Assembly (NCBI RefSeq): GCF_001672755.1
Contig: NZ_LZKI01000046.1
Span: 1-58,471 of the forward strand
Reading direction: 5' to 3'
DNA length: 58,471 bases
Source: Mycobacterium colombiense
GTDB taxonomy: Bacteria; Actinomycetota; Actinomycetes; Mycobacteriales; Mycobacteriaceae
The translations under genes were made by a program, and so were the position numbers. Shown here piece after piece: positions 43,701-51,835 of this stretch. Each line of letters opens with the position of its first letter. The stretch's first letter is position 1. The notes beneath the pieces were generated by a model. It did not search any database, was not told the DNA's origin, and saw nothing but the letters and a program-made list of their open reading frames with translations.

Positions 43701-46546
43701 AACTGGCGATCGCCGACGTCAACATGTTCGAGCGCAACCACTATCCGCTGACCATGCAGGCCGCGCTGTCCGGCCAGCAAGTGGGCCTGCGGGTGGAGTA
43801 TGACACCGGGGTTTTCGACACGCCGACCATCGAGGCGCTCGGCGACCGGCTGGAGCGGGTGCTGCTGGCGATGACCGCCGATCCGGACGGGCCGCTCTCG
43901 GCGGTGGACCTGCTGGACGCGCCGGAGCGCACCCGCCTGGACGAGATCGGTAACCGCGCGGTACTGGACCGGCCGCTGCCCGCACTCCCGTCGATTCCCG
44001 CCCTGTTCCACGCCCAGGTCACCGACCGGCCCGACGCGGTGGCGATCACCTGGGGCGGCACGTCGCTGACCTACCGCGAGGTCGACGAGGCCGCCAACCG
44101 GTTGGCCCACCTGCTCGCCGATCAGGGTGCTGGGCCGGGAGAGTCTGTGGCGCTGCTGTTTTCGCGGTCGGCACAGGCGATCGTGGCGATCCTGGCGGTG
44201 CTCAAGACCGGGGCGGCGTACCTGCCGATCGACCCGGCGGCGCCCGGCGCCCGGATCCGCTTCATGCTCGACGACTCCGCGCCCGTCGCCGCCGTCACCA
44301 CGGCGGGCCTGCGGTCGCGGCTGAACGGGTCCGACCTGGCGGTCATCGACATCGAGGACCCACGGATCGAGGACCAGGCGGCCACGCCGTTGCCGGCACC
44401 CGCGGCCGACGGCATCGCCTATGTCATCTACACCTCTGGCACCACCGGTGTCCCCAAGGGCGTCGCCATCACTCATCGCAACGTGACCCAGCTGCTGGAG
44501 TCCCTGGACGCGGGCCTGCCGCGGGTGGGCGTGTGGACGCAGAGCCACTCGTACGCCTTCGACGTCTCGGTCTGGGAGATCTTCGGCGCGCTGCTGCGCG
44601 GCGGCCGGCTGGTCGTGGTGCCCGAGTCGGTGGCGCGCTCGCCGAAGGACTTCCACGCCCTGCTCGTCGACGCGGAGGTCACGGTGCTGACCCAGACGCC
44701 GTCGGCGGTCGCGATGCTCTCGCCGGAGGGCCTGGATTCGGTGGCGCTGGCGGTGGTCGGCGAGGCCTGCCCGCCCGAGGTGGTGGACCGGTGGGCGCCG
44801 GGGCGGGTGATGATCAACGCCTACGGCCCGACCGAGACCACCATGTGCGTGGCGATCAGCGCCCCGCTGACACAGGGTTCGGGAACGCCGCCGATCGGGT
44901 CGCCGGTGGGCGGCGCGGCCCTGTTCGTGCTCGACCCGTGGTTGCGGCCGGTGCCCGCGGGTGTGGTCGGCGAGTTGTATGTGGCCGGCGACGGCGTGGC
45001 CGCCGGGTACGTCGGGCGGCCCGGGCTGACGGCGTCGCGGTTCGTGGCGTGCCCGTTCGGCGCGTCGGGAACGCGCATGTATCGCACCGGTGACCTGGTC
45101 TGCTGGGGCGCCGACGGACAGCTGCAGTACTTCGGCCGCGCCGACGAACAGGTCAAGATCCGCGGCTACCGCATCGAACTCGGCGAGGTCCAGGCCGCGC
45201 TGGCGGCTCTCGACGACGTCGACCAGGCCGTAGTGATCGCGCGCGAGGACCAGCCCGGCGTCAAGCGTCTGGTCGGGTACATCACCGGGACCGCCGACCC
45301 GGGCGAGGCGCGCACCGCGCTGGCCGGGCGGCTGCCGGTCTACATGGTTCCGGCGGCGGTGGTCGCGCTCGATGCGCTCCCGCTGACGCCCAACGGCAAA
45401 CTCGACACCCGCGCCCTGCCGGCGGCGCAGTACATCGGCAGCGGGTACCGGGCCCCGTCCACGGCGACCGAGCGGGCCCTGGCGGACATCTACGCCCAGG
45501 TGCTCGGTGCCGAGCAGGTGGGGGTCGACGACTCGTTCTTCGATCTGGGCGGCGACAGCATCTCGGCGATGCGCGTGGTCGCCGCGATCAACGTGGGACT
45601 CGGCGTTGACCTGGCGGTACGCACCCTGTTCGACGCGCCCACCGTCAAGGCATTGAGCAAGCGGCTGCAGGCCGAGGCGACGGACGCCGACGAGGTGGTA
45701 CCGGTGCAGACCCTGCAGGAGGGGTCCGGCGTGCCGCTGTTCTGCATCCACCCCGCGGGCGGGGTGAGCTGGCCGTACCAGGTTCTCGGGAAGTACGTGG
45801 ACTGCGCGATCTTCGGCATCCAGCAAATCCCGCAGGCCGATCAGGGCGCTCCGCGGTCCATCCGCGAACTGGCCGAGATGTACGCCGACCGGATCCAAGA
45901 GGTCTATCCCGGCGGGCCCTACAACATCCTGGGCTGGTCGTTCGGCGGTGTCGTCGCCCACGAGATCGCCATCGAGCTGCAGCGCCGCAGCTGCGTGATC
46001 GGGCGCCTCATCCTGCTCGACGCTCAACCCAGCATCGACGACGGCATCGCCCTGCCCGAGCACGCGCTGAGCGAGCAGCAGGTGCTCGACGACGTCCTGC
46101 GGGCCTACGACATCAGCACCGACGCGCACACCGGCCCGCCCACCGATGAGCAGCTGGCGGAACTGCTGCGCGAGTCGGGCGTCGCGGACCTCTCCCGGCA
46201 CCGACAGCTCGTCGATTTGCTGGTCGGGAACCTCAACGACAACATCGAGCTCTACCGGCTCCACGAACCGAGGCTCTTCGACGGTGACCTCAGCGTCTTC
46301 TCCGCGGTGCGGGATCAGAGTGATCGCAGTTCGCTGCTGGCCCGATCCTGGGAGCCCTACGCCTCGGGTGACGTCCTGACGTTCGCGGTGGACTGCACGC
46401 ACAACGAGATGCTGACCGCCGACTCGGTCGAGATGTATGGCGACCAGCTCCGGCGTCTTCTCCGCGCGGAGCGGCGTCGCGAACTGGCCCCGCACGAACG
46501 GTTCAGCGCGGGATCCGGCGACGACGAGCTGCCCACCACGTCATGA
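15251..46546 (+). CDS. Giant eight-module lipopeptide non-ribosomal peptide synthetase
   Basis: One uninterrupted frame of 10,431 residues from GTG 15251 (GGGGGG six bases upstream). Domain order: C1 (HHIAIDG, residue 137), A1, T1 (S983), E1; C2, A2 with an N-methyltransferase insertion (VLEIGAGSG, 2461-2469), T2 (S2884); C3, A3, T3 (S3939); C4, A4, T4 (S4997); C5, A5, T5 (S6053), E5; C6, A6, T6 (S7549); C7, A7, T7 (S8612), E7; C8, A8, T8 (S10103); thioesterase (GWSFGG, S10230; H10384). The N-terminal C domain implies a fatty-acyl start, and the product is predicted as acyl-D-X1, N-Me-X2, L-X3, L-X4, D-X5, L-X6, D-X7, L-X8. Condensation-domain subtypes agree: C2, C6 and C8, after E domains, start LxLTPxQxGLLFH, while C3, C4, C5 and C7 start PLSFAQxRLWFxDQ. 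The D, N-Me, L, L opening matches the M. avium paratuberculosis lipopentapeptide; relation to that enzyme is inferred. Amino acids activated are uncertain. No fatty-acid-activating enzyme or MmpL exporter is in the window. Confidence 0.96.
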   Translation: MERADRALSVTRGQLDIWLAQQTGHFDVAWQLGVLVHIEGAIDTNLLHQAMRHVVNEAESLRASFFEADGQVFQRAVEYDDVDLVFYDLTESRDPEREVRETASSIQNTPMPLTGPMIKFALFRTAPEEYYWFTTCHHIAIDGMGIALIGRRIAAIYSALASGKPIPPAFFGSLHDLVSGELEYEASSEFVEDQEYWTAHRPQGDGAAYPTTAPDDGRDPYAPSPPVQLDQSVVGTLKALSKALGVRRSSVLTAACALLVRGWSADGSDEVVLDFPVSRRVDPDSKTHPGMLAGVVPLVLNAAPDTTFAEFCQHVDTRSREALRHQRFPTRTLDGEGDFSGPRQAPNRVVVNFVPARLTLSLGGVPATAKYTSYGPVGHFGLFFLGFGDQQFLSTVGTGQPFSNFDVSDLRERLQRILAAMVAHPEGHLSSLDVLHADEHARLEEVGNTGVLTEPVDSPMSVPELFATQVARVPDAVALVCEGLSVTYRELDEASNRLAHCLLTHGAGPGQTVALLFSRSAEAVASILAVLKTGAAYLPIDPSSPKTRIDFMLADARPVAAVTAGNLAERFDGHGLTVVDTADPGIDAQPATALPMPNPADIAYLIYTSGTTGVPKGVAVTHRNVTALMGTLDAGLPAEGVWSQCHSYAFDVSVWEMFGALLRGGRVVVVPEDTTRSPEELHDVLVAEEVSVLTQTPSAVAMLSPEGLESVSLAVVGEACTPEVVDQWAPGRVMVNAYGPTETTMCVAISAPLAAGSGVPPIGSPVPGAALFVLDGWLRPLPPGVVGELYVAGAGVAGGYVGRAGLTASRFVACPFGEPGARMYRTGDLASWGPDGQLQYLGRADEQVKIRGYRIELGEVQAALAALDGVDQAVAIVREDRPGDKRLVGYVTGTADPAGARAALAERLPTHMVPTAVVALEALPLTVNGKLDTRALPAPEYTAREYRAPGNAVEEILAGIYAEVLGVDRVGVDESFFELGGDSILSLQVVARARAAGLTCRPRDVFVEQTVARLARVAGVADGTAGEIDEGVGPVLATPIMRWLQGIESTGGPIGEFNQTVMVQAPGGVTEADVAIVLQALVDRHAMLRLRVDDDEAGGWSLQVPEPGSMRATDCLQSVDELSDKVLLEARSRLNPAAGAMLSALWVESTGQLTVIIHHLAVDAVSWWILLEDLNIAWALHSAGQPVELPPTGTSFARWSTLLADHAHRPNVVSQLSAWKKVAATPAALPAADPELDTYASAGRLSLQLDAETTGALINDVPTAFHAGIQDILLIAFGLAWAEFLGETADSIGIDVEGHGRHEELASDVDLSRTVGWFTTKYPVSLGLAGLSWAQVAAGDPALGPVIKHAKEQLRALPDPLTYGLLRYLNNEVELTGPDPSIAFNYLGRQGAASDSAGEGWRISQDGLSLIGAAAAVPMPLMHTVEVNAGTIDTATGPHLHAEWTWATSVLDASQITRLSRLWFEALAGVCAHVRAGGGGLTPSDIAPARLSQQQIDELQRRHHVADILPLTPLQQGLLFHSSTAQGSDDMYAVQLDFTLTGPLDPDRLRDAVHTVVNRHPHLAALFCEQYDEPVQIIPADPVVAWRYLDLDGTDEAEAGELIEQLCVSERAAVRDLAGQPAFRVALIRTADRRHRFLLTNHHILLDGWSLPILLREIFTSYYGERLPAAGSYRAFLTWLAGRDLDAAREAWGEVLYGFETPSLVAPDGRLGHGSRGFEKTCVPEQTTKALTELARSCHTTVSTVLQAAWAVVLTSLTGQHDVVFGTPRSRVGQLEVDDAESMVGLLINTVPVRADISPTTTTAELLAQLQNSHNDALEHQHLALSEIHRVTGHDQLFDTLFVYENYPVEDGMTLGADGLAIAEITNREYNHYPLTVEALPGSELGLHVEYDAEVFDTAEIASLLDRFQRVLVAMTTDPAQRLSTVELLARNERELVLSRLSGAGVTGPIGVAPELLASALATAPEATAVVDGDRELSYRELDEWSTRLARKLIDAGVGPERAVGVAMGRCAELVVAWWAVVKAGGIHAPVDLDHPVDRVASVLNSVDAVCVLTNGTDEVAGAGSRPVVRIDGLDLSAHSSAPITDADRLAPLTAHDSAYVIFTSGSTGTPKGVLVSHAGLLGWAAAQCKSSGLDSDTRVLMVASPTFDASVGEMSMAAASGAALVVAPPQVYAGEPLTALLQSQRVNAAFLTPTVLSSLDRARLPGFDKLMIGGEACPKELVAAWAPGRRMFNVYGPSETTVWVTSSAPLSADGPVRIGTPLPGVCAVVLDAWLKPVPVGVMGDLYVSGPALGHGYLGRVDLTAERFVANPFGAPGERMYRTGDLVRWTREGDLDFVGRADSQIKLRGQRIELGEIENTLLACPQVTQAAVTVRDGGTGSHLVAYVTLDHTISADHDEDNVEEWQQLYDDLYGADLESGFGEDFRGWNSSYTGDAIPLEEMVEWRAATVDRINALQPRRVLEIGAGSGLLLSQIAPQAQEYVATDFSPVAIENLARSMERLQLPWRDRVELRTQPAHVTDGLPRGHFDTIILNSVVQYFPNAGYLAEVIDNAMELLAPGGTVFVGDVRNHSLQGAFQTAIALARGGTSATEAAELRKRVRHAMLGETELLLAPEFFTTWAVNCPSAGGVDIQVKRGFADNELNRYRYDVVIRKAPAPVRSVAGAPTWSWTECAGLDGLRDVLASQRPAVVRVTDIPHAGVIADVRVEAALAEGQPVADALAQADSVADAAVAEEVHRIGESLGYRVAVTWGAQSGTLSAVFVDAADTAPLTDLYLPPTGIRRRTSHANDPRTNTKIGEVRERLSAWLPEYMVPTHIVALEEFPMTSSGKLDRKALPEPEYQDVDRYRAPATAAEEILVGIYAQVLGLERVGVDDSFFDLGGDSLSAMRLIAAVNTSMNSDLSVRAVFEAPTAAELALLASGDGDRPEPLVAGERPAVIPLSFAQTRLWFIDQFQGPSPIYNVTVALRLRGELDADALAAALADVVGRHESLRTVFAAADGIPQQVVIPAEQIGFGCEVIDARGWPEDRVRERMAAAAQYAFDLSSESPLHTELFTVNDDEHMLVVAVHHIAADGWSITPFARDLGVAYASRCEGHAPDWPPLAVQYVDYTLWQRAYLGDVEDGGSRIAAQLDFWADALAGLPECLQLPTDRPYPPVADHRGARLAVDWPAELQQQLRRVAREHNATSFMVIQAAFAALLSKMSASDDVAVGFPIAGRPEPALDELIGFFVNTLVLRVDVAGDPTFAELLAQVRRRSLAAFEHQDVPFELLVERLNPTRSMTHHPLIQVLLGWENFPGEVSAPAAGLALGDLQVTPMPLHTDTARMDLTFSLAERFTESGQRAGIAVTAEYRTDVYDADTVQAMIERLQRLLTAVTAEPERRLSSVDLLDASEHARLAKWGNGAILAEPVEPVTVAGLFAAQAARTPDAVALTFENRSMTYRELDEAANRLAHLLAERGAGPGEFVALLFSRSAEAIVSILAVLKSGAAYLPIDPALPAARVEFMLTDAAPMAAVTTADLAGRFDGFDLIVIDAADPAVAKQPSTAPPAPAPTDLAHIIYTSGTTGVPKGVAVTQHNVAQLFDDLRLGFALSAEQVWTQFHSYAFDFSVWEIWGALLHGGRLVVVPDSVSRSPEEFHALLVREGVTVLTQTPSAVGLLPTDGLDGTSLVIGAEPCPPELVDRWAPNRAMVNVYGPTETTMWACKSTPLKAGSGFPPIGSPVTRAAFFVLDEWLRPVPAGVVGELYLAGQGVGVGYWRRPGLTASRFMACPFGEPGTRMYRTGDLVCWGPDGQLRYFGRADEQVKIRGYRIELGEIQAALSALDGVEQAVVVAREDSPGDKRLVGYVTGSADPGTARAALAERLPAYMVPAAVVVLDALPVTVNGKLDARALPAPDYRAVDNYRAPSTAVEEILAGIYAQVLGVERVGVDDSFFDLGGDSLSTMRLVTAINAALHSDLPVRVVFEAPTVAQLAPRVAENAGGLEPLVAGERPAVVPLSFAQNRLWFVDQFQGPSPLYNMAAALRLRGQLDTEALGAALADVVARHESLRTLFPAHEGTPQQVVVPIESAEFGWNVVDATACSAGQLDDAIKAATRYTFDLAAEIPMRAQLFAVAADEHVLVIVVHHIAADGLSLTPLGADLSVAYTSRCAGHTPGWTELAVQYIDYTLWQRAQFGDLADSTSRIGTQLAYWEQALAGMPERLQLPTDRPYPPVADQRGDSVVVDWPAELQEQVRRLAREHNATSFMVVQAALAVLLSKIGASSDVAVGFPIAGRRDPALDQLVGFFVNTLVLRVDLAGDPSFAELLQRVQARSLAAFEHQDVPFEVLVERVNPTRSLTHHPLVQVMLAWQNFAGHDDPAAGLALGDLEVTSVPVEDQSARMDLVFSLAERWNTAGEAAGIGGRVEFRTDVFDAATIETLIARLQRVLTAMTADPTHLLSSVDLLDEAEHARLKELGNNGVLTGPASAPASVPELFATRVAAAPDAVALVCEGLSVTYQELDEASNRLAHCLVEHGAVPGQTVALLFSRSAEAIASILAVLKTGAAYLPIDPSSPDTRIEFMLGDAKPVAAVTTADLAGRFDGYDVSVIDVDDRRIDTLPETGLPLPTADGVAYLIYTSGTTGVPKGVAITHRNVTQLLGSLDAGLPAAGVWSQSHSLAFDVSVWEIFGALLRGGRLVVVPDSVARSPQDLHDVLVTQKVSVLTQTPSAVAMLSPEGLESVSLVMAGEACPAEVVDQWAPGRVMVNAYGPTETTMCVTISAPLAPGSAANGPVPIGSPVPGAALFVLDESLRPVPPGVVGELYVAGSGVAAGYVGRPGLTASRFVACPFGGAGTRMYRTGDLVRWNADGQLQYFGRADEQVKVRGYRIELGEIQSALAGFDGVDQAVVIAREDRPAALRLVGYITGSADATVVRAALSERLPAYMVPAAVMALDALPLTANGKLDTRALPAPEYTAGEYRAPETPTEEILVGIYAEILNVEPPQLVGVDDSFFDLGGDSISAMRLIAAINASLDADLAVRVVFEAPTVAQLAPRIGEGGTGLEPLTAGERPAVVPLSFAQNRLWFLDQLQGPSAVYNMSSALRLDGRLDADALGAALGDVVARHESLRTLFAAPEGTPQQVVIPADKADFGWEVVDAGGWSASQLEEAIGATARYTFDLSAQIPLRAELFRLRDDQHVLVAVVHHIAADGMSITPLVQDLGVAYASRAAGRRPDWTPLPVQYVDYTLWQRAQFGDLDDGNSRIAAQLSYWEDALTGMPERVQLPTDRPYPLVADQRGATVEIDWPTELQRRLGEVARQHNATSFMVVQTALMVLLSKIGANPDVAVGFPIAGRRDPALDELVGFFVNTLVLRVDVAGDPTFAEVLSQVRQRSLSAYEHQDVPFEVLVERLNPTRSLTHHPLVQVMLAWQNFAGHDSGGPAAGLSLGDVDVTPIPVDTQTARMDLTLSLGERWTDGGEPAGIGGTVEFRTDVFDAATIQALIDRLQRVLLAMTSDPAQAVSAVDLLDGAEHAWLDEIGNRAALTGSATRTDSIPALFAAQAARTPDAVALVCDGSSLTYRELDEASNRLAHSLTAHGAASGQTVALLFSRSAEAIVSILAVLKSGAAYLPIDPALPESRIGFVLGDAAPIAAITTAELTDRFDGHDVKVIDVNDRAIDSQPSTALPAPDPENLAYLIYTSGTTGVPKGVAVTHRNVTQLLTSGDSGLPRAGVWSQWHSLAFDVSVWEIFGSLLHGGRLVVVPESVARSPEDLHALLVAEQVTVLSQTPSAAGALSPAGLESVTLVVAGEACPSELVDRWAPGRAMINAYGPTEATVYAAISAPLEAGAPGVVPIGSPVPGAASFVLDEWLRPVPPGVVGELYVAGAGVACGYWQRAGLTASRFVACPFGEPGARMYRTGDLVRWRADGQLDYLGRADEQVKIRGYRIELGEVRTALAWVDGVEQAVVVAREDRPGDRRLVGYVTGTADPAAVRAALAERLPGYMIPTAVVVMRALPLTPNGKLDTRALPAPDYQDADRYRAPDNAIEEILAGIFAQVLGLERVGVDDSFFDLGGDSISSMQVVTRARAAGLVCKTRDIFVEQTVARLARVAEVVDAESAVADEGLGPVQATPIIRWLQDVESAGGQVDQFNQTMLVQAPAAVTETDVVTVLQALLDRHALLRLHVDKDAATGWSLTVPEPGSVDARACLHTVDELSDEAVIEARSRLNPAAGVMLSAVWASATRQLVVIVHHLAVDGVSWRILLQDLNIAWVQHHSGQPVTLPTAGTSFAQWSSRLAEHAHHPDVVDQADTWKRVAATPAALPAVRPDADTFATAGHLAMELDTETTGTLLGDVPAAFHAGVQDILLIAFGLACAEFAGDPGAPVGIDVEGHGRHEELGRDVDLSHTVGWFTTKYPVSLAVQGISWAQVTAGGAALGAVLKDAKEQLRALPDPLGYGLLRYLNTDVDLDAPEPPIGFNYLGRQGGAAELTDDMWRPEPDGWSVTRAATAIPMPLMHTVELNAVTVEAEGGPQLHANWTWAPSALNDEQVTRLGRLWFEALAGICAHVRSGGGGLTPSDIAPARLSQQQLDQLARQHHIADVLALTPVQQGLLFHANTAQATEDLYAGQLDISITGPLDPDRLRDAVQTMIGRHPNLVARFCDQYDEPVQVIPADPAAAWQYLELDGDADADARVQRLCAAERAAVCGDLADQPAYRVALLRTAPERYRLVLTNHHIVLDGWSMPILLGEIFAVYYGQRLPAAAPYRGFVDWLAERDLDAARAAWAEVFAGFDAPTLVGPQDRTELGEQSVESYSLPAELSQAITDLARSRHTTVNTVLQAAFAQLLCGLTGQGDVVFGTTVSGRPAEVAGADTMVGLLINTVPVRANITATTTTAELLDQLQGAYNHTLDHQHLALNEIHRITGQDQLFDTLFAYENYPIDAGALSADQELAVTDITSRESTHYPLTVQAQPGKELRLQIEYDTDVFDAARIATLIERLRRLLVVMTTDPARRLSSIDVLDDAEHDRLDAWGDRAVLAQPSTETSIPALFAAQAARSPRAKAVTFEGRSMSYRELDEKSNRLAHLLIERGVRPGEAVALLFGKSADAIVAILAVLKTGAAYLPIDPALPAARIDFMLTDTAPMAAVTVAELTDKLDAHDLIVIDINDRAVACQPRTALPAPAPAHVAHIIYTSGTTGVPKGVAVSHHNVTRLFDAPAVGVELSADQVWTQFHSYAFDYSVWEIWGALLHGGRLVVVPDSVARSPMEFHALLVAEKVTVLSQTPSAVRMLSPQGLESAALVIGAEPCPPELVDRWAPGRTMLNVYGPTEATIFSSMSTPLTVGPAGSGAPPIGSSVPGAALFVLDGWLRPVAAGVVGELYVAGRGVGYGYVRRAGLTATRFVPCPFGEPGSRMYRTGDLVCWGRNGQLHYLGRADEQVKIRGYRIEVGEVRSALAALDGVDQAVVIAREDRPGDKRLVGYITGAADPAEARAQLAERLPAYMVPVAVVVLDALPMTLNGKLDVRALPAPEYSAAGYRSPTTPTEEILAGIYAHVLGVERVGVDDSFFDLGGDSISAMRVIAAVNSAMDVGVPVRVIFESPTVAQLAPRIGEDTSRLDPLVAGERPAVIPLSFAQSRLWFLDQLQGPSPVYNMAAALRMHGRLDVRALGAALADVVARHESLRTVFAATDDTPQQVVIPVEQADLSWRTVNARGWSASRLREAIDAAALETFDLATQIPLRASLFRVDDDEYVLVAVVHHIAADGWSLRPLVRDLGMAYASRCAGRAPEWEPLAVQYVDYTLWQRAQFGELADSGSRIAGQLAYWQDALAGMPERLQLPTDRPYPPMADQRGAAVEVDWPADLQQQVAGLAREYNSTSFMVVQAALAVLLSKISASTDVAVGFPIAGRRDPALENLVGFFVNTLVLRVDLAGDPSFTDLLTRVRTRSLEAFEHQDVPFEVLVERVNPTRSLTHHPLVQVMLAWQNFAGQDSEPGAGLALGDVQVTSIPLDTQVARMDLVFSLAERWAEDNEPAGIGGRVEFRTDVFDAETIRRLIDRLQRVLEAMTADPTRALSTVDLLDRHEHARLDALGNRAALTAPATTDASVPALFAEQVARTPDAVALRCDDRSWTYRELDEAADRLAHRLAGLGVSRGERVALLFPRSAEAIVAILAVLKAGAAYLPIDPGLPAERIGFMLADAAPMVAISTAELAERLYGHHVVVIDVGDIWAPAVPNLNAQPSTPLPMPSADDIAYLIYTSGTTGVPKGVAVAHRNVAQLLASGESGLPREGVWSQWHSLAFDVSVWEIFGALLQGGRLVVVPDSVVRSPDDFHALLVAEGVTVISQTPSAADVLSPEGLESAALVVAGEACPTELVDRWAPGRAMINAYGPTEATVYAAVSAPLQAGSPTTAPVPIGSPVPGAAAFVLDESLRPVPHGVVGELYVAGGGVAAGYWRRAELTASRFVACPFGAPGARMYRTGDLVRWGADGQLQYLGRADEQVKIRGYRIELGEVRSALSALDGVEQGVVIAREDRPGDKRLVGYITGGADPVEIRTRLADHLPAYMVPAAIVTLDALLLTPNGKLDVRALPAPEYRDVDRYRAPGTPVEETLAGIYAQVLGVDRVGIDDSFFDLGGDSISSMQVVTRARAAGLVLRTRDIFTEQTVARLARVAGVTDGEYGVADEGVGDIAATPIIRWLRSVDGPVDQFNQTMVLQAPAAVTEADVVTVLQALLDRHAMLRLRVDDDAGEWSLTVPEPGSVDAAQRVHAVDELSDAAIIEARSRLNPAAGVMLSALWAVSARQLVLIVHHLAVDGVSWRVLLEDLNIAWGQHHHGQPIALPAGGTSFARWSALLAEHASSPAVVAQADAWRRVAATPAALPAVRPEVDTYETAENMSVTLDAKTTRTLLGEAPAAFHAGINDILLVGFALAWAEFLGNVGSPIGIDVEGHGRHEELAAGVDLSRTVGWFTTKYPVALNVGGLSWAQVTAGAPLLGALVKDAKEQLRALPDPLSYGLLRYLNNEVDLDGADPAIGFNYLGRLGGAAAELSDELWRISADGSSATATSTAVPMPLMHTVDLNAGTMDTAEGPQLHANWTWAASALDREQITRLSRLWFEALAGICAHVRSGGGGLTPSDILPARLDQQQIDELERRLRIADVLPLTPLQEGLLFHANTTRGNDDHLYVVQLDLTLTGPLDGDRLRDAMHTVVGRHPHLVARFRDQFDEPVQIIPANPAMVWRRLEFKPNGSEPEEKIRRLCASERAAVYDLADQPAVRAALVRMGDDRHRLVLTIHHIVLDGWSVPILLNETFACYTGQRLPAPAPYRRFVTWLAERDLDAARAAWGELLDGFDTPTLVGPPQQCEFGARGVQSFALSEDTTRALSELARSSHTTVSTVLQAAWAQLLAWLTGQHDVAFGTTVSGRPADVVGAESMVGLMINTVPVRANMTPATTTTELLGQLQRDHAETLDHQHLSLSEMHRITGHEKLFDTLFAYENYPLDASAMAVDHELAIADVNMFERNHYPLTMQAALSGQQVGLRVEYDTGVFDTPTIEALGDRLERVLLAMTADPDGPLSAVDLLDAPERTRLDEIGNRAVLDRPLPALPSIPALFHAQVTDRPDAVAITWGGTSLTYREVDEAANRLAHLLADQGAGPGESVALLFSRSAQAIVAILAVLKTGAAYLPIDPAAPGARIRFMLDDSAPVAAVTTAGLRSRLNGSDLAVIDIEDPRIEDQAATPLPAPAADGIAYVIYTSGTTGVPKGVAITHRNVTQLLESLDAGLPRVGVWTQSHSYAFDVSVWEIFGALLRGGRLVVVPESVARSPKDFHALLVDAEVTVLTQTPSAVAMLSPEGLDSVALAVVGEACPPEVVDRWAPGRVMINAYGPTETTMCVAISAPLTQGSGTPPIGSPVGGAALFVLDPWLRPVPAGVVGELYVAGDGVAAGYVGRPGLTASRFVACPFGASGTRMYRTGDLVCWGADGQLQYFGRADEQVKIRGYRIELGEVQAALAALDDVDQAVVIAREDQPGVKRLVGYITGTADPGEARTALAGRLPVYMVPAAVVALDALPLTPNGKLDTRALPAAQYIGSGYRAPSTATERALADIYAQVLGAEQVGVDDSFFDLGGDSISAMRVVAAINVGLGVDLAVRTLFDAPTVKALSKRLQAEATDADEVVPVQTLQEGSGVPLFCIHPAGGVSWPYQVLGKYVDCAIFGIQQIPQADQGAPRSIRELAEMYADRIQEVYPGGPYNILGWSFGGVVAHEIAIELQRRSCVIGRLILLDAQPSIDDGIALPEHALSEQQVLDDVLRAYDISTDAHTGPPTDEQLAELLRESGVADLSRHRQLVDLLVGNLNDNIELYRLHEPRLFDGDLSVFSAVRDQSDRSSLLARSWEPYASGDVLTFAVDCTHNEMLTADSVEMYGDQLRRLLRAERRRELAPHERFSAGSGDDELPTTS
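19741..24030 (+). other. NRPS module 2: C-A-nMT-T
   Basis: C2 is of the type that follows an E domain (HHILLDG at 1642). A2 is the odd one out: [21 protein letters not shown] and a pocket read as D-A-G-F-M-G-V-V-W-K (D2149), closest in character to branched-chain pockets. A SAM-dependent N-methyltransferase of about 400 residues is inserted between A8 and A10, with motif I at 2461-2469. K2830 and T2 S2884 follow. Predicted residue: an N-methylated aliphatic L-amino acid. Confidence 0.88.
24031..27200 (+). other. NRPS module 3: C-A-T
   Basis: C3 has the L-donor type start ([14 protein letters not shown]) and HHIAADG at 3069. The A3 pocket reads D-F-W-T-V-G-V-M-W-K (D3606, K3885). T3 carries S3939 in LGGDSLS. 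There is no E domain, so an L-residue is expected. The pocket is most like A6 within this protein. Confidence 0.87.
27201..30370 (+). other. NRPS module 4: C-A-T
   Basis: C4 ([21 protein letters not shown] at 4124). The A4 pocket reads D-V-W-T-V-A-A-M-C-K (D4659, K4941), two positions from the classical tyrocidine phenylalanine code DAWTVAAVCK, so an aromatic residue is a reasonable guess. T4 carries S4997. No E domain, so an L-residue. The first part of A4 is nearly identical in DNA to A1 (around 16,700 and 28,720). Confidence 0.87.
30371..34950 (+). other. NRPS module 5: C-A-T-E
   Basis: C5 ([21 protein letters not shown] at 5182). The A5 pocket reads D-V-W-S-V-A-A-V-Y-K (D5719, K5999), identical to A7. 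T5 (S6053) has the [12 protein letters not shown] tail found only before E domains here. E5 has [11 protein letters not shown] at 6228. Predicted D-residue. Confidence 0.87.
34951..38020 (+). other. NRPS module 6: C-A-T
   Basis: C6 is of the type that follows an E domain ([13 protein letters not shown] at 6579; HHIVLDG at 6711). The A6 pocket reads D-Y-W-S-V-G-V-I-F-K (D7214, K7496). T6 carries S7549. No E domain, so an L-residue. Confidence 0.87.
38021..42620 (+). other. NRPS module 7: C-A-T-E
   Basis: C7 ([21 protein letters not shown] at 7734). The A7 pocket reads D-V-W-S-V-A-A-V-Y-K (D8276, K8558), the same ten letters as A5. T7 S8612 has the E-type [12 protein letters not shown] tail. 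E7 has [11 protein letters not shown] at 8783. Predicted D-residue, same as residue 5. Confidence 0.87.
42621..46546 (+). other. NRPS module 8 and thioesterase: C-A-T-TE
   Basis: C8 is of the type that follows an E domain ([13 protein letters not shown] at 9135; HHIVLDG at 9268). The A8 pocket reads D-V-W-T-A-V-A-M-C-K (D9771, K10050), identical to A1. T8 carries S10103. The type I thioesterase starts near 10161, with S10230 in GWSFGG and H10384 in CTHNEM. Release by hydrolysis, cyclisation or transfer cannot be told apart. The reductase end of glycopeptidolipid synthetases is absent. Confidence 0.88.
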
Positions 46547-46689
46547 GTGTTCTCGCCGGTTCGTGGCGACGGTGCGAGCCAGTTCACACATCCGTCGATC
46601 GCGGTGATCACCATGCGTTGATCGCCGCCGTACGTGGCCCGTTGCAGCGCTTTTGGCGGAGCTCACGCGCGCTTCGAATCGGACAACGG

Positions 46690-46695
46690 TAGGGT
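46690..46695 (+). promoter_or_regulatory. -10 promoter element of the NAGGN operon (leaderless)
   Basis: TAGGGT matches the mycobacterial TANNNT -10 pattern and ends 7 bases before GTG 46703, with no ribosome site between. Transcription would start at or next to the start codon, giving a leaderless mRNA, which is common in mycobacteria. Confidence 0.5.
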
Positions 46696-46702
46696 CGAAG
46701 GC

Positions 46703-48508
46703 GTGTGCGGAGTCACCGGGGAGGTACGGCTCGACGGGCAGGCGCCCGATGTAGCGGCGGTCTCAGCGATGGCCGCGGTGCTGACACCACGGGGCCCGGA
46801 TGCGGGCGGCGCCTGGTCGCAGGGCCGCGTCGCGCTCGGCCATCGTCGCCTCAAAATCATTGACCTGACCGAAGCCGGCGCTCAGCCGATGGTCGACTCG
46901 GAGCTGGGCCTGTCGCTGGCGTGGAACGGCTGCATCTACAACTACAAGGAGTTGCGGCAAGAACTCAGCGGGTACGGCTACCGCTTCTTCTCGCACAGCG
47001 ACACCGAGGTGCTGATCAAGGCCTACCACCGGTGGGGCGACGACTTCGTCAGCCACCTGTTCGGCATGTTCGCCTTCGCCATCGTCGAACGCGACAGCGG
47101 GCGGGTGCTGCTCGGCCGGGACCGGCTCGGCATCAAGCCGCTGTACCTGACCGAGGACAACCACCGCGTCCGGTTCGCGTCCACGCTGCCGGCGCTGCTG
47201 GCCGGCGGCGGCGTCGACACCCGGATCGACCCGGTCGCCCTGCACCACTACATGAGCTTCCATTCGGTGGTGCCGGCGCCCAACACCATCCTGCGTGGCG
47301 TCCGCAAGGTGCCGCCCGCGTCGCTGGTCGCCATCGAGCCCGACGGAAGGCGCACCGTCACCACCTACTGGGCGCCCGACTTCACCCGCCACGCCGACCG
47401 CGCCGACTGGTCCGAGCGCGACTGGGAAGACGCTGTGCTGTCCACGCTGCGGCTCGCGGTCAAGCGCCGCCTGGTCGCCGACGTGCCGGTCGGTTGCCTG
47501 CTGTCCGGGGGCGTGGACTCGAGCCTGATCGTGGGCCTGCTCGCCGAGGCCGGCCAGCACGGGCTGTCGACCTTCTCCATCGGCTTCGAGTCGGCGGGCG
47601 GCGTCAAGGGCGACGAGTTCCAGTACTCCGACATCGTGGCCAAGCGCTTCGAGACCGATCATCACCAGATCCGCATCGAGACCGACCGGATGCTGCCCGC
47701 GCTCGACGGTGCCATCGGCGCGATGAGCGAGCCGATGGTCAGCCACGACTGCGTCGCCTTCTACCTGCTGAGCCAGGAAGTGGCGCGGCACGTGAAGGTC
47801 GTGCAGTCCGGTCAGGGCGCCGACGAGGTATTCGCCGGCTACCACTGGTACCCGCCGATGGGCGAGGCCGCCGCGGCCACCCTGGACGGTGCCGTCGCGC
47901 AGTACCGCGGCGCGTTCTTCGACCGCGACGACGCCGGGGTCGACGCGCTGGTCGGATCGGGCATCGTCGCGCCCGGCGATCCCAGCCTGCGATTCGTCAC
48001 CGAGCACTTCGCGCAGGCCGGCGCCGAAACCGGCATCGACCGCGCGCTGCGGCTCGACACGACCGTGATGCTGATCGACGACCCGGTGAAGCGGGTCGAC
48101 AACATGACGATGGCGTGGGGGCTGGAGGGCCGGGTTCCGTTCCTCGACCACGAGCTGGTCGAGCTGGCGGCGACCTGCCCGCCGGAACTCAAGGTCGCGC
48201 ACGAAGGCAAGGGTGTCCTGAAACAGGCTGCGCGACGGGTGATTCCGTCGGAGGTCATCGACCGTCCCAAGGGCTACTTCCCGGTGCCGGCGCTGACCCA
48301 CCTGGAGGGCCCGTATCTCGACATGGTCCGCGATGCCCTCTACGCGCCCACCGCCAAGGAGCGCGGCCTGTTCAACACCGACGCGGTCGATGCGCTGCTG
48401 GCCAACCCGAACGGCAAACTGACCCCGCTGCGGGGTAACGAGCTGTGGCAGATCGCCCTGCTCGAGCTCTGGTTGCAGCGTCATGGTGTAACGGGCCCGG
48501 TTGCATGA
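46703..48508 (+). CDS. N-acetylglutaminylglutamine amidotransferase (AsnB/AsnO-type)
   Basis: A 601-residue glutamine-dependent amidotransferase. The start is set at GTG 46703 because it places the nucleophilic Cys directly after the initiator (M-CGVTGEV), which class II amidotransferases need; an upstream ATG at 46634 would bury it. The glutaminase domain (about 1-210) has HRRLKIIDL and WNGCIYNYKELR. The synthetase domain has the PP-loop SGGVDSS at 268-274. Asparagine synthetases share this layout. The specific call comes from the next gene, the GNAT/ATP-grasp NAGGN synthetase, which overlaps it by 4 bp. Together they should make N-acetylglutaminylglutamine amide, a dipeptide osmoprotectant described in Pseudomonas and rhizobia. 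Alternative: amidation of another peptide. Confidence 0.85.
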   Translation: MCGVTGEVRLDGQAPDVAAVSAMAAVLTPRGPDAGGAWSQGRVALGHRRLKIIDLTEAGAQPMVDSELGLSLAWNGCIYNYKELRQELSGYGYRFFSHSDTEVLIKAYHRWGDDFVSHLFGMFAFAIVERDSGRVLLGRDRLGIKPLYLTEDNHRVRFASTLPALLAGGGVDTRIDPVALHHYMSFHSVVPAPNTILRGVRKVPPASLVAIEPDGRRTVTTYWAPDFTRHADRADWSERDWEDAVLSTLRLAVKRRLVADVPVGCLLSGGVDSSLIVGLLAEAGQHGLSTFSIGFESAGGVKGDEFQYSDIVAKRFETDHHQIRIETDRMLPALDGAIGAMSEPMVSHDCVAFYLLSQEVARHVKVVQSGQGADEVFAGYHWYPPMGEAAAATLDGAVAQYRGAFFDRDDAGVDALVGSGIVAPGDPSLRFVTEHFAQAGAETGIDRALRLDTTVMLIDDPVKRVDNMTMAWGLEGRVPFLDHELVELAATCPPELKVAHEGKGVLKQAARRVIPSEVIDRPKGYFPVPALTHLEGPYLDMVRDALYAPTAKERGLFNTDAVDALLANPNGKLTPLRGNELWQIALLELWLQRHGVTGPVA

Positions 48509-50295
48509 CCAAGGGCGATCCGTCCGGCGACCACACCGAGGCGATCACGCTCGGTCTGCATGACGCGTCGCCGCCAGAGCTGGTCGACGCGATGGCCAAG
48601 GATGTCGAGCTTGAACTGGGTTGGGGCCGGCTGATTTTCGGGCAGACCTTCGCGAACTCCCAGGAACTGGTCGAGGCGCTGCGCCGCGAGGGGCCGGGGC
48701 GTCGCGACATCTGCATCTACGCTCGCGAGTCGCACGTGGTGGTCGCCGAGGCGCCCACCGAGCTGTTCATCGACCCCAGCCACACCTACCGGCTGCGTTT
48801 CACCCCCACGACGACAGACCTGACGTCGGCGCCGCTGGGCGTGACGGTGCGCACGCTCAACGACCCGATCGATGCCGACGCCATGAACCGCGTCTACGTG
48901 CGCTGTGGCATGGTCCCGGCCGGCGTCGACGTGATCTGGGACAACCATCAGCATGTGCCGGCGGTCAAGTATCTGCTCGCGGTGCGCGACGAGGACGGCG
49001 CCGTGGTCGGCACCGTCACCGGCGTCGACCACGAGTTGCTGTTCAACGACCCGGAAGAGGGGTCGAGCCTGTGGACGCTGGCGGTCGACCCGGCCGCCGG
49101 GCTGCCGGGCGTCGGCGGCGCCCTGACCAAGGCGCTGGCCGAGCACTTCCGCAGCGCGGGCCGCGCCTACATGGACCTGTCGGTGGCGCACGACAACGCC
49201 GCCGCCATCGGGCTTTACGAGAAGCTGGGCTTCCGTCGCGTCCCGGTGCTGGCGATCAAGCGCAAGAACGCGATCAACGAGCCGCTGTTCACCCCGCCGC
49301 CGGAGACGATCGACGACCTCAATCCCTACGCCAGGATCATCGCCGACGAAGCGCTGCGCCGCGGGATCTGGGTCGAGGTGCTCGATGCCGAGACCGGCGA
49401 GATACGCCTGACCCACGGGGGCCGCAGCGTCGTCACCCGGGAATCGTTGTCCGAGTACACCTCCGCGGTGGCCATGTGCCGGTGCGACGACAAGCGGCTG
49501 ACGCGGCGCCTGGTCTCCGAGGCGGGCATCACCGTGCCCCGCGCCCGGCTGGCCACCTTCGACGAGGGTGACTTCGCCTTCCTCAAGGAGGTCGGCGAGG
49601 TCGTCGTCAAACCGACGCGTGGCGAGCAGGGCAAGGGCATCACCGTCGGGGTCCTCCCGGACAACGGGCCCGACGACCTGAGCTCCGCGCTGGCGCGGGC
49701 CCGGCAGCAATACCCGGACGTGCTGATCGAGCAGCGGGTGACCGGCGACGACCTGCGGCTGGTGGTGATCGACGGACGCGTCGTCGCCGCCGCGCTGCGG
49801 ATGCCCCCGGAGATCATCGGCACGGGGGAGCACAGCGTGCGGGACCTGATCGCGGCGGAGAGCCGGCGCCGCTCGGCGGCCACCGGCGGTGAGTCCCGCA
49901 TTCCGCTCGACGACCTCACGGAGTCGACTATCGCCGAGGCCGGCTGGAAGCTGGACGACGTGCTGCCGCAGGGGACTCGGCTGCGGGTTCGGCGCACCGC
50001 CAACCTGCATCAGGGCGGCACCATCCACGACGTCACCGCGCACGTGAACAGCGAACTGTGCCGCGTCGCGGTGACGGCGGCCGAAGCGATCGGCATCCCG
50101 GTGACCGGCATCGACCTGCTGGTGCCCGATGTCACCGGCGCCGAGTACGCCTTCATCGAAGCCAACGAGCGCCCGGGGCTGGCCAACCACGAGCCCCAGC
50201 CGACCGCCGCGGCCTTCATCGACTTCCTGTTTCCCGGCCACCCCGGCCAGCCGCAGGCCTGGACTCCCGAGGAGTCCCGCTCCGATCGTGGGTGA
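48505..50295 (+). CDS. ngg: N-acetylglutaminylglutamine synthetase (GNAT + ATP-grasp fusion)
   Basis: A 596-residue two-domain enzyme from ATG 48505 (ATGA overlap with the amidotransferase stop). An N-terminal region of about 110 residues is followed by a GNAT acetyltransferase domain (about 111-258) with WTLAVDPAAGLPGVGGAL as the acetyl-CoA-binding part and NAAAIGLYEKLGF near its end. The second half (about 320-580) is an ATP-grasp ligase: DDKRLTRRLVSEAG, VVVKPTRGEQGKG, DLRLVVIDGRVV and FIEANERPGLANHEP. The first domain should acetylate glutamine and the second join the two glutamines; the upstream amidotransferase then amidates. The pair forms an operon. The fusion is distinctive, so the call is fairly secure. 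Confidence 0.88.
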   Translation: MTKGDPSGDHTEAITLGLHDASPPELVDAMAKDVELELGWGRLIFGQTFANSQELVEALRREGPGRRDICIYARESHVVVAEAPTELFIDPSHTYRLRFTPTTTDLTSAPLGVTVRTLNDPIDADAMNRVYVRCGMVPAGVDVIWDNHQHVPAVKYLLAVRDEDGAVVGTVTGVDHELLFNDPEEGSSLWTLAVDPAAGLPGVGGALTKALAEHFRSAGRAYMDLSVAHDNAAAIGLYEKLGFRRVPVLAIKRKNAINEPLFTPPPETIDDLNPYARIIADEALRRGIWVEVLDAETGEIRLTHGGRSVVTRESLSEYTSAVAMCRCDDKRLTRRLVSEAGITVPRARLATFDEGDFAFLKEVGEVVVKPTRGEQGKGITVGVLPDNGPDDLSSALARARQQYPDVLIEQRVTGDDLRLVVIDGRVVAAALRMPPEIIGTGEHSVRDLIAAESRRRSAATGGESRIPLDDLTESTIAEAGWKLDDVLPQGTRLRVRRTANLHQGGTIHDVTAHVNSELCRVAVTAAEAIGIPVTGIDLLVPDVTGAEYAFIEANERPGLANHEPQPTAAAFIDFLFPGHPGQPQAWTPEESRSDRG

Positions 50296-50340
50296 CGCCC
50301 GCTGAGTGGGTAAATCTCTGTCAAACCGAACGGAGACCGC

Positions 50341-51825
50341 ATGAGTGCGAGCGCGCAAACCAAGACCATCTCGACCCATGTCCCGGCGCGGCTGGACCGG
50401 CTGCCGTGGTCCCGATTTCACTGGCGCGTCGTCGTCGGCCTGGGTGGGGTGTGGGTGCTCGACGGGCTCGAGGTCACGATGGTGGGCAACGTCTCGGCCC
50501 GGCTCATGGAGCACAACAGCGGCATCTCGCTGAACGCCGCACAGATCGGCATGGCGGCCGCGATCTACATCGCGGGAGCGTGTTCGGGGGCGCTGTTCTT
50601 CGGCCACCTGACCGACCGCTTCGGCCGGCGCAACCTGTTCATCATCACCCTGGCGATCTATCTGGTGGCCACCGTCGCCACCGCGTTCGCGTTCGCCCCG
50701 TGGTATTTCTTCCTGACCCGCTTCTTCACCGGCTCCGGCATCGGTGGCGAATACGCCGCCATCAATTCGGCCATCGACGAGTTGATCCCGGCGCGGGTCC
50801 GCGGCCGGGTCGACCTGGTGATCAACGGAACCTATTGGCTGGGTTCGGCCGCCGGCGCGGGCGGCGCGCTGATCCTGCTGAACACCTCGAACTTCCCGCC
50901 CAACGTCGGTTGGCGCCTTGCCTTCGGGATCGGCGCCATCCTGGGCATTTTCGTGCTGCTGGTGCGGCGCAACGTCCCGGAGAGCCCGCGCTGGCTGTTC
51001 ATCCACGGCCGCGACGAGGAGGCCGAGCAGATCGTCGGCGAGATCGAAGAGGCTGTCCAGCAGGAGACCGGCGAACCGCTGCCCGAACCGCAGGGCAAGG
51101 CGCTGCGGATCCGCCAGCGCACGGCGATCTCGTTCCGGGAGATCGCCGCCGTCGCGTTCAAGCTCTATCCCCGTCGCGCGATCCTCGGACTGGCGCTGTT
51201 CATCGGGCAGGCGTTCCTCTACAACGGCGTCACGTTCAACCTCGGCACGTTGCTCAGCCGGTTCTACGCCGTGCCGTCGGACATGGTGCCGGTGTTCTTC
51301 GTGCTGTGGGCGCTGAGCAATTTCGCCGGCCCGCTGGTGCTCGGGCACTTGTTCGACACCGTCGGCCGCAAGCCGATGATCACGCTGACCTACATCGGTT
51401 CCGGTGTCGCGGTGGTGGCGCTGGCGATCGTGTTTCTCACCCAGGCCGGCGGCGTCTGGACCTTCATCGGTGTGCTGATCGTTGCGTTCTTCCTGGCGTC
51501 GGCGGGCGCCAGCGCGGCGTACCTGACGGTCAGCGAGATCTTCCCGATGGAGACCAGGGCGCTGGCGATCGCGTTCTTCTACGCGATGGGCACGGCTATC
51601 GGCGGGATCACCGGCCCGCTGCTGTTCGGTCAGCTGATCAACTCGGGCATGCGCAGCGAGGTCGTCTGGTCGTTCCTCATCGGGGCGGTGGTGATGGCCG
51701 CGGCCGGCCTGGTCGAGCTGTGGCTCGGCATCGCCGCCGAACAGCGCCCGCTTGAGGAGCTGGCGTTGCCATTGACCGTGGAAGACGCTGAGCGCCAAGA
51801 GGATTCGGCACCGGTCACGGACTAG
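50341..51825 (+). CDS. MFS transporter, sugar/organic-acid porter type
   Basis: A 494-residue protein with 12 predicted membrane helices. The loop 2-3 motif GHLTDRFGRRNLF and the matching GHLFDTVGRKPM in the second half identify the major facilitator superfamily, and PESPRWLFIHGR after helix 6 is typical of sugar-porter and aromatic-acid porter branches. A long charged central loop (about 225-275) separates the halves. ACGGAG precedes ATG 50341. It follows ngg by 45 bp on the same strand and may be co-transcribed, so osmolyte or precursor transport is possible, but the substrate cannot be read. It converges on the kinase gene 10 bp away. Confidence 0.88.
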   Translation: MSASAQTKTISTHVPARLDRLPWSRFHWRVVVGLGGVWVLDGLEVTMVGNVSARLMEHNSGISLNAAQIGMAAAIYIAGACSGALFFGHLTDRFGRRNLFIITLAIYLVATVATAFAFAPWYFFLTRFFTGSGIGGEYAAINSAIDELIPARVRGRVDLVINGTYWLGSAAGAGGALILLNTSNFPPNVGWRLAFGIGAILGIFVLLVRRNVPESPRWLFIHGRDEEAEQIVGEIEEAVQQETGEPLPEPQGKALRIRQRTAISFREIAAVAFKLYPRRAILGLALFIGQAFLYNGVTFNLGTLLSRFYAVPSDMVPVFFVLWALSNFAGPLVLGHLFDTVGRKPMITLTYIGSGVAVVALAIVFLTQAGGVWTFIGVLIVAFFLASAGASAAYLTVSEIFPMETRALAIAFFYAMGTAIGGITGPLLFGQLINSGMRSEVVWSFLIGAVVMAAAGLVELWLGIAAEQRPLEELALPLTVEDAERQEDSAPVTD

Positions 51826-51835
51826 GCCGGAAGGG

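Noticed and set aside
16560..45700. Assigning named amino acids to all eight A domains
   Set aside because: Most of the pocket codes do not match textbook codes exactly. Only A4 (aromatic, Phe-like) and A2 (aliphatic) have even a tentative resemblance, so full assignment would be guesswork.
42944..46495. Very long reverse-strand open frame (1183 codons) opposite the NRPS, and others such as 32483-35317 and 40052-42841
   Set aside because: Their Arg/Gly/His/Gln/Val-rich text has no domain motif. They mirror the repeated, GC-rich forward gene, whose domains are clear.
15251..46546. Reading the NRPS as the glycopeptidolipid synthetase Mps1/Mps2
   Set aside because: The glycopeptidolipid core has four residues ending in alaninol and is made by two proteins with a reductive release. 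Here there are eight modules in one protein, an internal N-methyltransferase and a thioesterase.
46547..46702. Possible small gene between the NRPS and the amidotransferase, and the ATG 46634 start for the latter
   Set aside because: The stretch shows no protein-like frame, and starting at 46634 would place the catalytic Cys at residue 25, which the class II amidotransferase mechanism does not allow without processing.
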